Shown piece by piece: positions 42,859 to 52,280 of a stretch of DNA of 64,000 bases; positions within the stretch are counted from its first letter, which is position 1, and every line of letters begins with the position of its first letter. Both the position numbers and the translations under genes were made by a program. Source of the DNA: Anthoceros angustus (lineage: Eukaryota; Streptophyta; Anthocerotopsida; Anthocerotales; Anthocerotaceae); assembly GCA_010909165.1 (NCBI GenBank), contig MU008161.1, positions 1,860,001-1,924,000 of the forward strand. Direction: 5' to 3'. A model generated the notes under the pieces. That model saw nothing but the letters and a program-made list of their open reading frames with translations, ran no database searches and was not told the DNA's origin.

Positions 42859-43384
42859 GGTGTGGCGAGCTCAATTGCCTTGTGAAGACCTTATGCAAAG
42901 GCAACGTGTGCAGAGGACAGGCGTGAACGGGTGTGGAGTGATAAGCTTGCGGCCATGCCCCTCTAAATGCAGGGATTATGAAGAGTTTACCATTGTGAAG
43001 CACCGTAACCTCATGATGTAAATAGTTTATCTTATACCATGAAGAGAGGAACAGGATGTCAGAAAATCAAGTTAACCGGTCAAGTGTACAAGAAAATGAC
43101 AATCACATCCTTGTCACCATGTGTATACTGCAGCCGGCCGTGATCGGTGCCGTGGCGGCGGCCCGGTCATAGTGTAAACCCGCCTTGAGCTCAAATCCTT
43201 GCGGAAACATAAGCAAGAATCTAGATCCGCACGTCTGATGAGGCATCCCGTTTGAATATCTTGAGGGGGTTCTACAACAATTTGATCTGAAAATTTCTCA
43301 TCCTTTCAACTTGCAAACCAAACCAGGTCCAAGTAAATGTTTTATATCATCACTAAACCGTCGAGTTGCTCAATATAAATCTCT
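42859..43384. other. Right flank of Harbinger-2, no gene recognised
   Basis: About 0.5 kb. A short GC-rich patch (CGGCCGTGATCGGTGCCGTG, about 43138) and nothing else distinctive. A Harbinger terminal repeat should lie here, but I could not pair it with the left side. Confidence 0.4.
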
Positions 43385-44419
43385 TCATCCAAACTACCAT
43401 TTAAATAGCTCTCTATAAATCTCTTCATCGAGATCACCATTCAAAAAGCAATCTTCACATCCATTTGACACATTTCAAGATTGAAGAAAGCAACCAAAGT
43501 AAATAAAACACAACCAAAAGGATATTTCACAACGGGCGAGAAAGTCTGCTTATAAGCAACATCTTCAACTTGTGAATATCTCTCAAAAACCAGTCGAGCA
43601 TTATGACATTCCATGCACCCATTAGCATTGTATTTGATTTTAAGTACCCACTTTCAATCAACCGGTTTCCGATCTAGAGGAAGTGAAGTAAGCTTTCATG
43701 TTCCATTTTGCAATGGTGAGTTTCACTCATCTTGCAAAGCATGCTCCGACAAAGACCACTTTGGTGAAGCCTGTGCTTCAACAATTGATTGAGGCTTAGC
43801 GAGAACAGCCGGAAGAAGAGCAACGACATCCTCAATTTCATAAAATTCTAGTTGTTGACGAGCAAGAATATGTAACCACGAAGAACAACGAACTACTTGT
43901 TGTGGCAATCCCATATTATACTAGAAGAGCCCTAGCAGAACCCTGTGAAATATTGGGAGACGTACGAGGAATTTCATCTACAAATATATTATGAGAATTT
44001 GAAAGATATGGTGTGACTACTTCATCAACAACATATGCGTCCACACCATGATCATCGTGGGCCCCTCATATAACTAGTATGAAATTTGCAGCGCAGCGAT
44101 CGTGACTTGGGTTGGAAACTTAAGGTGAGGAGAGGCTGCCTTCGGATTCCAACATCAAACTTCATCATGATGGGTCACAATATCCACCAAGACAACTGTG
44201 AAGTTTTAGATCATGATACTATGAAGTTCATGAAGATCATCTTGAACTTCACAGTATCATGATCTAAAACTTCATCAAATAAGTAATCATCATGATTTGA
44301 GGGTAACAAAGAAGGAAATTGTTCAAAAATAAGATTGTGATCGTTGAAAAGAGGCAACAAAATATTTCCAAGACAAATCTTCACAAAAAACATCATCTCA
44401 AATTGAAATTATTTGTCGA
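43385..44419 (-). mobile_element. Copia pol fragment (Copia-2, copy 2, RT side)
   Basis: Near-copy of 16001-16755: the same RT start (KWVLKIKYNADG-type) and linker in minus orientation with the same broken frames. An extra 65-bp piece is present at about 43733-43795, and a 150-bp local insertion containing a 31-bp hairpin-like inverted pair (ATGAAGTTCATGAAGATCAT...) near 44060-44265. It ends at GTCGAG (44419), where the LINE begins. Confidence 0.8.
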
Positions 44420-45018
44420 GCTCAATCAGGGCTGACTTGTACTTTATCCGCGGTGACCAGGTTTCGGTGACGGACGTGGTGGTTACTGACCCTGCTCGAG
44501 ACACCATCTCCGCTCAGGTTATCACTAACCGTCCTGGTTGGGCTGCCGCCGGTGCTGCGGCTCTCAAGGTCAGAAAGTATAGCGGGATGCAAGCGGGCCA
44601 CTTCTTTATTCCATTTGCACTCGAAACATATTGGGCTATGGCTACGGACTTCAATCAATTTCTCAAGTCATGTGCCAAGATATCCTACCACGCCTGTAGG
44701 CATGGCGCGGGGTTGTCCCTTTCTTATTTCACAACTTACTTCACACAGCGAGTCTCCATTCCTCTTCAAAGGGCCCTCTCGACGGCAATCCTTCGCAAGG
44801 CGGCGACGGCAAGTGACACTTCTTCCTCTTCCTCCGTCATTTGCAGGCCATTTGTTCTTCCTGCATATGATGTTCTAGTAGCAGTAGGTAACTTTAGGTA
44901 AGGAGCTTAGTCGCTCTTTTTCACCGAGACCCCGAGGTCCACCTTCATTGTCCCGTGTTGGATGGGTTTTTCCCCATCATCTTTTCCCTCAATAAAACAA
45001 AATACATCTTATCTTATG
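44420..45018 (+). mobile_element. LINE 3' end (C-terminal ORF2 region and 3' UTR)
   Basis: An open frame reads SIRADLYFIRGDQVSVTDVV, TDPARDTISAQVITNRPGWA, GHFFIPFALETYWAM and RVSIPLQRALSTAILRKAA. It resembles the endonuclease-like C-terminus found after the reverse transcriptase in several plant and animal non-LTR elements (RADL..., VTD..., F.PFA.E.., LQR.....). It stops near 44901 and is followed by a short 3' UTR with AATAAAACAAAATACATCTT near 44990. The upstream coding part is found on the other strand at 45156-45719. Confidence 0.7.
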
Positions 45019-45155
45019 TACAAGGTTATTTATGATGTTCCTATGTAGCTAACTCCTATTAAAGGTGTTGTGGACTGGTGAGGTTCCTCCTTGTTCACAC
45101 TTTGGGGTGTTTTCGGATGTGCAGTTTTTGCTCATATTCCAAAAGAGAAAAGATC
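45019..45155 (+). mobile_element. Copia-2 integrase end in inverted orientation
   Basis: The plus strand reads TPIKGVV then LFTLWGVFGCAVFAHIPKEK, the integrase C-terminus. In copy 1 the same sequence is on the minus strand (about 16.93-16.83 kb). Here it is flipped together with the LINE 3' end. Confidence 0.8.
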
Positions 45156-45719
45156 AAAATATGTACTCTCGCTTCCTCCAGGCCATGTAGCCGTTTTCAC
45201 GAGCTATGGCAACCATGACATCGCGGATAGCGTCGTGGGTGGCGATGCGGTGACCCCCATGGGGACAACGAGCAAAGTGTACCTCAGAGTCATCGAGGTC
45301 AAAGCCGCACTCGCCGGTAAGAAGGGAAGATGCCACAGGCTGAAGCAGGCCAAGACGGAATCCCATCGCAGTGGTGAAGGTGGCTGGTGCGATGACAAAA
45401 CCCCATACACATGGACGACCCAGAAGCCAAGCGCCTGCACCCTTACTAGAACAAGAGCGAAGCTGAGCTCTGGTGAACCTAGGGATGGAGGAGCCCAAGA
45501 GGACGGACTGGAAAGCCTAGTTGAGCTGCTTCTCAAGTAACAATGCCTGCAACCCCCTGAAACCATCGGAGATGAACATCGAGAAAGGAGGAAAATCCAG
45601 CCGAGCATCCACAGAAAGCATTTCCTTGGCCTGCCTCAAGGAAATTAGGAGAGGGAAGGTTCCCTCCTCCACACTAGACACAAAATCCTCCAGAAAGAGC
45701 CTTCATAAGACAAACAGTT
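45156..45719 (-). mobile_element. LINE upstream coding part (zinc-finger region)
   Basis: The minus strand reads GSSIPRFTRAQLRSCSSKGA, then GECGFDLDDSEVHFARCPHG and GHRIATHDAIRDVMVAIARE ending KREYIF. The C...C....H....H pattern is the CCHC-type finger that precedes the C-terminal endonuclease-like domain in these LINEs. KREYIF would lead directly into (S)SIRADLYF of 44420 if the intervening segment were turned round. Reverse transcriptase itself is not present, so the insertion was 5'-truncated. Confidence 0.68.
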
Positions 45720-46290
45720 GTTTGAACTGCTTCAACCCAAAAAATTGGAGCCAAACTCAAATGAAGCACCATACAACGACTAGCACCAACAAGAAATTTA
45801 TTTTGTATTTCTACATGACCATTTTGTTGTAGTGAGTAAGGAGTAACAGTCTAAAGTTGAATACCAAAAGAAGATAAATAATTCAGAAATTCCTTTAAAG
45901 TATATTCACCACCATTATATGTTCCCAAACTTTTAAGCAATTGACTAGTAAGATGCTTAAAAAAATGTTAAAAACGTTTGAAATCTTCAAACACATGAGA
46001 TCGATCATGTAAGAAATATATTTGAACCCGTAGGAAGAAATCATCGAGAAAAGAAACAAAATAACGAAAACTAGAAAGCCCATAATACTTAAAAGGTATA
46101 CGAGCATCAGAGCGAACAAGACCAAGTGGAACAGAAACCCGGGGCTTAGGATGAACTGGTCAACCTTTCCAACGATGTTTAGCATATATACAATCAAAAC
46201 AAACAGAACCAGCTATCGAGAGAGGTACATGAAGCCCGTAGTATTGAACTGTTTGAACAATCTTCGTGCGCGCATAGAGCCTAACGGAAA
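45720..46290 (-). mobile_element. Copia-2, copy 2, integrase side
   Basis: Collinear with 16985-17545, with the same minus-strand integrase debris and very few differences (an extra 13 bp near 45850 and GTTCCCAAAC near 45921). Confidence 0.82.
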
Positions 46291-47053
46291 TGCCATAATT
46301 GTTATAAAGGACGCCCTGAATAATAGCAAGCTTCCTATTCTCGAACGCCAGGGTAATTTGATTTATAGAGCTGGCCAGAACGTTCTCCCGAAGCAACAAC
46401 ATGAGTAAGAACCCTTTTAATAACACAATCAGCATGGAACTCACATTTGAAAAGTTTCCTACGGCCATTGGGACAAGTAGCAGACCGCAGTCCACAATAT
46501 GAAGCATGAATAACGCTTGTTAGCCAAGGAAAGTAGCAGCCAATTCCGTGCACGACTGCGGCAGAAAATTAGTTGAGAGACATGCCTGCCATTCTGATTC
46601 CCCTAGCAAAGAGGATTCAAGGTCATTGAAGGATTCAGCAGCCCTTATCGAAAGGGTAACACAATTGCACGTATCGCAGGGTTTTTTTGTTAAGCGATCA
46701 CATTTCACCGCCTTCCGTTAGGGAATCGGCCTTAGAACACTAATATGGAGATAGAGCAACTGCTGCATCGACAGGACTACTGCCAAATGACGGTTCATCA
46801 GCGTCTCACAACGACTACCTGGTCCCAGGTGCAAACGGAGCTACCGTTCAAGGCAAGACGTTCATCTGCTTCTCAAGCTAAAAGTCTCAGGTGCCACCGG
46901 GACATATCATAACTTCGCCCCGAAAGTTGCGCACCACGTGCCAGTCAAGTAAGCCGCCATGCAGAGGAACCGTCTTCCCAGGAGAGCCAAAGGCAAGGCC
47001 AAAACGGTAAAGATTGACAAGAGCATGGGAACCAGATTTCGTGGTGAAAATGC
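46291..47053. other. Spacer downstream of RH16 with one dispersed repeat
   Basis: Contains the repeat at 46682-46801, the inverted partner of 32126-32246. Minus-strand frames near 46.5-46.3 kb (CPNGRRKLFKCEFHADCVIK) look protein-like but are unrecognised and interrupted. The last 150 bp is probably RH16 3' UTR. Confidence 0.45.
46682..46801. repeat. Dispersed repeat, inverted copy of 32126-32246
   Basis: Starts TTTTTTTGTTAAGCGATCAC and ends GGACTACTGCCAAATGACGG. It pairs with 32126-32246 in reverse orientation. Confidence 0.75.
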
Positions 47054-50000
47054 CTATCTCTTCCTCCGCTTGTGCTTCTTCTTGCCTGAGTGATTTGATT
47101 TCCCTGCCGGAGTCCCTTTCCTGCCCACTTTCCTTTTCACACCCAAGATGCCCGTAGCACCCCCGGCACCCCCGATTTCCCCTCGCCTTTTCTTTGCCTG
47201 TAAACACGGAGCAACAGTTCGTCACCAATCCATGCTTGTGAAGTCTTTCAGAGCAAACGCGCGGACTGTAAGCAGTCAGCTCAAACTGCACTTACATGAT
47301 CCACTTGGAATGTTTGCAAAGGGTCCACCTTCCTCCGTTTTCTTTTCCTGACTGTGTAGTTCTGTTTTGCTTGTCCGATAGCTTCATCTGCCAGCTTCAG
47401 AGATCTGCTGGCAGCCTCAACCGCCGGGTCTTGCAGATACTCCGGCACAGTTGAAAGATGCTGGGCGGGTGTTCTCTTACTCAGCACCTTGTCGTGCTGT
47501 AACAGTTCTGCAAGAAGTCGCAAGCAATCTTGTTAGCCCATGCCTTCCCACTTCAACACAAGCTTAGCTTCCGACCCAGGCTTACCTAGATCCTTGGGAT
47601 TGTCCTCAAAATGAGCCTTCAACCTGCACACGACACATCAATTCTACTGCACTGACTGATTCGAGAAGGCACAATGGCAGTATAGCAGAACTATCAACCT
47701 ACCTCTCTGAATTCAAGATCTCCATGCGTAATTCCTTGACTCGTGCTTCTTTCACAGCAAACATAGTTATCTTTCGAGCTACATCCTGAGAACACGAGAG
47801 CTATATCAGAATGATCTCTGAAACTCCGTGAAGAGGGCCAAAAATGTCACTAGCCACGACAAAAACGGTGATGAACTTCACCTCAGCCCTGTATCTCAAA
47901 GATTCAACAGCAGCTTTTGTCAGCAGGGGGTACTCCAATATCTGCTTCCTTTTATCATCGACCTCATCCCCATCATCCAATGCTGATTCGATCTCATTCA
48001 ACATTTCTTCATCTTTGGGTCCAACCTACAAAACTCACCATATCACGTAAGGAAGTTCTGCATGACGTGCATTCAGAGCAACATGGAAGTTCCACCGCAA
48101 GCACTCACCAGCGTGATAGCAACACCACTTTGTCCTGCTCTCCCTGTCCGACCTACGCGATGAATATACCCGGCTGTATCAGCCGCCATATCATAGTTGA
48201 TGACCTACACAATGATGCAGATGGCAGGCATGGGTGGACCTTCAGAGCAATAAAACTAAACCAACTGACATTCCACAATCCCACAAAATGTCCGTGTCAA
48301 CAATAAACTGCATGGCTAAAACTCCAGTCATGCGCCTGATATGCTACGTTTCACTTTGGCATCTCCGACTGTGACCTCTGGAGAAGTACTCATCACCCGA
48401 GGAGTATCTGTCAGATGCGCTGCAGCTCGATTTCACTTGCCTAATTGAGCTCAGGTCAACATGTCTCTGGAGGTTATTACCGTGCGGACATTCCTGAAGT
48501 CTATTCCACGCACAACTCCAAACTCCGCATCTGCTGCAACCCTTTTCCGCCCCTTGCTAGATCCATCGGAGGAGCGTACAAGATCTTCCTCGACCTTCTC
48601 ATCCTGCTTGTCTTGAACCGCAGTACAAGTCCCATCATCTGTTGCGATCAGGTAGTCGAACACCCCTGCATTGAACTCCTGCAGGCACATGAACTCTGTG
48701 AGATCAGCGCACAGATACAAGGACCAATCAGGTGTGATTGTAAGGCACCTTGCCTGGAATATCACTTATTGGCAATCCACACCTGCAGAATGTGGAACCG
48801 TGAGTTCTGAGGCAGCTCAGCATTAAGAACTGCTGTTCTTATCCCAAACTACACAAGGAGCACACAAATTGATCAATATCCTGCAAAGACAAACATGAGC
48901 CCATGCATAGATTCAAAGTTTCACTCAAACTTCCAGAAAGCTACCTGTTCAAGCACAAGCTTTAGTCGAAAGCCTGTGTTGATAGCATTAACAAAGAAAA
49001 GGGCCTTCTTGCGGACCAGCTCAAACCGCAGGAGCGCCAGAAGATGTAGAATCTTGTCGTTTTCCTTGCACTTGATCTAAGATGAGCAGCAAGCAAGAGA
49101 ATAGGATTACTACTGAACCGTTAACACTTTTGGAGATCACATCATAAGTTCACAACATGAATCCCATACCTGAAACTGCTGAACTGTTTTCGGAACCAAA
49201 GGTCCATCCATAGATCCTGGGGCTTCCATCAGGGTGAGAGTGACAGGATTGTGAAGCACAAGTTTCTTCAACTTGTCCACCTCAGCACTGTCAATACGTT
49301 GGAGTCTTGTCAGTACACTGCACCCTCACGCTCATACACCGCCATCAGGAATAGCAACAACCAAGGGCCACACCTTGAAGTAGCAGACATGAGGAGGCAC
49401 TGACACTGACGAGGTATGTGGGGGGCGAGCCTCCTTAAATCATCCTCATATCCAAATGAAAGCAAGCGATCCGCCTGCAAGAGGGAAAACACGACAGTTC
49501 TTGACCCACTTTCCACAAAATCCCAATTCTGAAAGCCCACACACTACGATGACTTGCCTCATCCAGAACCAACGTGCGCAATGATTTCGCTAAAACGCTG
49601 GGCAAGAGTAGTTTTGCTTCCATGCAGGCAGCAATCCGCCCTGGAGTCGCAATAACAATGTCCGGTGGTCCACTCAAAGCTGCTCTCTGCATGCATATCC
49701 CGCAATACATCAGGACCCAGATGCGTTAAGAAGACCTAGGGCCCATACAAGCAATGCCAAGGAGGCACACCAGAGCAGCGGTGGACATCGTGCTTGTAAG
49801 CTGAACAGCATTGATAGGTGTACCACAGTGCTCCAACAGGGACGATAGAACGCCATAAACCTGCCATGTCCCATTCACAGGTTCACAAGTCAATCCTCCC
49901 CATCGTGGCCAACGGAAAACAGTCACAGAAACAGTGCTATGGCACCGATTCCACCCACCTGTGGACAAAGGTCGTAAGTGGGCACAAGCACAAATGCAGC

Positions 50001-50363
50001 CGGCCCTTCATGAAACCCCATACCCGCTTCTCCGAGGATCTTCTGAACAAGGGGTAGCAGATAAGCCAGAGTCTTCCCTGACCCCGTCACTGCCCGTGCA
50101 ACCACATCCCTGCCCTCCTGCGAGTCAACAAGCTGTGCTATTTGTAGTGTACCTCGTGTGAGCGTCGCACAGATGCAAACAGTGCAAGCAAGAAATCTCA
50201 CAAGTATTAGAGGAATCGCTTTGAGCTGAATTGGCGTAGGAGTCGCCAATCCCTGCTTTGCCAAAGCTCGAAGAAGGCGAGGATCCAGCCCCATGTCCTC
50301 AAACCCTAGCTCCTCATCCTCCTCGTCATCCTCGACATCCCGCATCCTCTCACGTGACTCCAT
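47054..50363 (-). CDS. RH16: DEAD-box ATP-dependent RNA helicase 16 (DDX56/Dbp9 type)
   Basis: A nucleolar helicase of 60S ribosome assembly. Fifteen exons sum to 1872 nt, 623 residues, close to the family length: 50363-50202, 50117-49959, 49860-49771, 49686-49558, 49474-49374, 49287-49170, 49076-48945, 48848-48783, 48678-48481, 48204-48109, 48025-47882, 47785-47703, 47623-47586, 47507-47296 and 47197-47054. Motifs: Q motif ([14 protein letters not shown]), motif [39 protein letters not shown] and [12 protein letters not shown]. Motif Ia reads PTYDLCPQ instead of PTRELxxQ. The last exon encodes a Lys/Arg-rich tail ([10 protein letters not shown]), fitting nucleolar location. The intron splitting DE|AD has a GC donor (49557). 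The start is ATG 50363; upstream in-frame codons lack ATG. Divergent from the PORR gene. Confidence 0.94.
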
Positions 50364-50636
50364 AGCAGACGTTCCCTGCGTCCCCCGTCCACGCTCCAAT
50401 CGTGCTCTCAACCGGAAGATATGTACGCTCTCTAGTCCCCGTCTTAAACCCTAAAACCATGATTCGTTATAGCGTTCAATTGCCTCAATTAGCGAATGCC
50501 TTGCAAGGGTTTCATATATAGGCTGCCTCAATTGCCTCAATTAGTGAATGCGTTGGTAGGGTCTAATATATAGGCTGCCTCAATTAGTGAATGCCTTGCT
50601 AGGGTTTTGTATCCTGCATCTGTAGCTTGCTTGAAG
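50364..50636. promoter_or_regulatory. Bidirectional promoter between RH16 and the PORR gene
   Basis: Only 273 bp separate the two start codons. A telo-box-like AAACCCTAA (50446-50454) lies about 85 bp upstream of the RH16 ATG, as in many plant translation and ribosome-assembly genes. Two of three tandem repeat units contribute TATATAGG boxes (about 50515 and 50568) facing the PORR gene, and units 1 and 3 carry AGGGTTT (reverse telo box). Confidence 0.7.
50481..50615 (+). repeat. Tandem repeat in the shared promoter, three units
   Basis: Units at 50481, 50533 and 50576 share TGCCTCAATTAGTGAATGCC+TTG then TAGGGTYT, and the first two end ATATATAGGC. Periods are 52 and 43 bp. The last unit ends about 20 bp before the PORR ATG. 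Confidence 0.88.
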
Positions 50637-52004
50637 ATGCCCTCTGTTGCAACGATGGAGCTGCGGCAATGTGTGGGATTCACAGCGTCTCCTCGGCAGG
50701 ATTGTTGCGTGTGCGCCTGTAGCTCGTCAATCAAGAATGTGGCCTGGAGGATTGCGTATAGGAATGGATTCCTCGGATGCAGCGTGGAGCCGCTCAGAGG
50801 AGGAAGGGAGGGAGGAAGAGGCGGGAACAAGGCGAGGGATGAGGCGGGGCTGTTGCCGGTGCCGCTGGCGAGAATCCAGTGGGGAGTGGATCGGAACCTG
50901 GACTCCGTGATAGAGAACGAGAAGAAGGTGAAGACGGCGATGCGGATCAGGACGCTGTTGATGCGGCAGCCGGAGGGAGTGATGTCGCTGCAGCAGCTCG
51001 GGGAGCAGCGGAGGTACCTCGGCCTGGCGCGGAAGAAGCGGTGCATCGATCTGCTGAAGAAGTATCCCGGAGTGTTCGAGCTTTTCCACTACGGCGGCCC
51101 GCTGCTGGTGCGGCTGACGCCGGAGGCGGAGCGGCATCTGCGGCTCGAGATGAAGGTCCGGGCGGACCTGGAGGCGTCGTTGGTGGAGAAGCTCCGCCGG
51201 CTGCTCATGATGTCGTTCGACAGGCGAATCTTAGTGGACAAGCTTTCGCAGCTGAAGCCCGATCTCGGCCTCCCGGACGACTTCCGGGACGGGCTCCTGC
51301 ACCAGCACCCGGAGTTCTTCAAGTGCGTCAAGACGGACGCGGGGACGGCTCTGGAGCTGGTGCTATGGGATCCGGCTCTGGCCGTGTCAGCCATGGAAAG
51401 GAAGCAACAGGAGCAGGAGCAGCAGGGAAGCAAGAAGCTGGATTTCCCGCAGGGCTACCGGGTGAAGGGACTGGACAAGAGGAAGATCGCGCGCTTCCAG
51501 GACATGCCGTACTTTTCTCCCTACGCGGACAGCACCGGGCTGGACCCGAACTCGTTTGAGGCGGAGAAGCATGCCGTAGGTGTGGTGCACGAGTTCCTCA
51601 GCCTGACGCTCGAGAAGCGTACTCGGATCGACTTCTTGACGCACTTCAGGAACGAGTACAAGTTCTCCCAGCGCCTTTACGCCATGCTTCTCCGGCACCC
51701 CGAGCTCTTCTACATCTCCAGGAAGGGGTACCGCGACTCCGTCTTCCTCCGCGACGCGTATAGGGGCGCGGACCTGATCGAGCGCGACCCCTTGCTGGTG
51801 GCTAAGGAGTTTCTGGCGGATCTGGCTTCCTCCAAAGCCATCTTCAAGGTGACGGACGAGAGGGAGACCGAAGAAGCAGACGAGGACGATTCCGGCAGTG
51901 AGCGGGAGTGGTCGGACGATGAGCAAGACGAACATTCTCCCACCAAACAGCTGGCCACTGCTACCCCTCCTTCCCCAAGGACAGAAAGACGAGATGCTTG
52001 GTGA
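50637..52004 (+). CDS. PORR-domain organellar RNA-binding protein (WTF1-like)
   Basis: Plant Organelle RNA Recognition proteins bind group II intron RNA and promote splicing in chloroplasts or mitochondria. The gene is a single open frame of 455 codons from ATG 50637 (MPSVATMELRQCVGF), intronless like most of the family. The N-terminus is Ser/Arg/Cys-containing and poor in acidic residues for about 60 residues, plausibly a transit peptide. The PORR domain then runs from IQWGVDRNLDSVIENEKKVK (about residue 85) to FLTHFRNEYKFSQRLYAMLL and HPELFYISRKGYRDSVFLRD (about 390). The C-terminal 60 residues are acidic and disordered (EEADEDDSGSEREWSDDEQD). Which organelle or intron it serves cannot be read from sequence. 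It faces eIF3a, 276 bp away. Confidence 0.93.
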   Translation: MPSVATMELRQCVGFTASPRQDCCVCACSSSIKNVAWRIAYRNGFLGCSVEPLRGGREGGRGGNKARDEAGLLPVPLARIQWGVDRNLDSVIENEKKVKTAMRIRTLLMRQPEGVMSLQQLGEQRRYLGLARKKRCIDLLKKYPGVFELFHYGGPLLVRLTPEAERHLRLEMKVRADLEASLVEKLRRLLMMSFDRRILVDKLSQLKPDLGLPDDFRDGLLHQHPEFFKCVKTDAGTALELVLWDPALAVSAMERKQQEQEQQGSKKLDFPQGYRVKGLDKRKIARFQDMPYFSPYADSTGLDPNSFEAEKHAVGVVHEFLSLTLEKRTRIDFLTHFRNEYKFSQRLYAMLLRHPELFYISRKGYRDSVFLRDAYRGADLIERDPLLVAKEFLADLASSKAIFKVTDERETEEADEDDSGSEREWSDDEQDEHSPTKQLATATPPSPRTERRDAW

Positions 52005-52280
52005 GACTTGCTTGCCGTTGTACAATAACCAGAACCGACCCATCCTACATTAAAAGCTAATTTATTTTCCCGCTCAGAATACATTTCCATGTCGCAGACC
52101 CGCATCTTTTGCGAGCCAACGAGCGGGACATTTCTAGCATAACCAGCTCAATCGGCTTACATGAACCATAACCACAACAGTTCCTTGCTAACACTCGAAG
52201 ATGATATAAAACTCTTACTCAACCTTTTATGCTCATATGGTAGTCTCACACGAACCTTAGGAGCAAAAAAGAGCAAAATT

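Noticed and set aside
44413-45719. Classic LINE twin-priming (5' inversion)
   Set aside because: In twin-priming the inverted 5' part lies upstream of the 3' part with nothing between. Here Copia integrase sequence lies between and is itself inverted, so a later inversion fits better.
46887-47291. A separate minus-strand small gene downstream of RH16
   Set aside because: Part of it (47197-47054), in another frame, is the phase-matched last exon of RH16 with a basic tail; the longer frame has no support.
50879-51559. A 226-codon Ala/Gly/Glu-rich frame overlapping the PORR gene
   Set aside because: GC-rich shadow in frame +2 of the real PORR gene, which has clear family motifs; the shadow has none.
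51387-52043. A 218-codon minus-strand frame antisense to PORR
   Set aside because: Antisense shadow caused by GC-rich codons; no start context or similarity.
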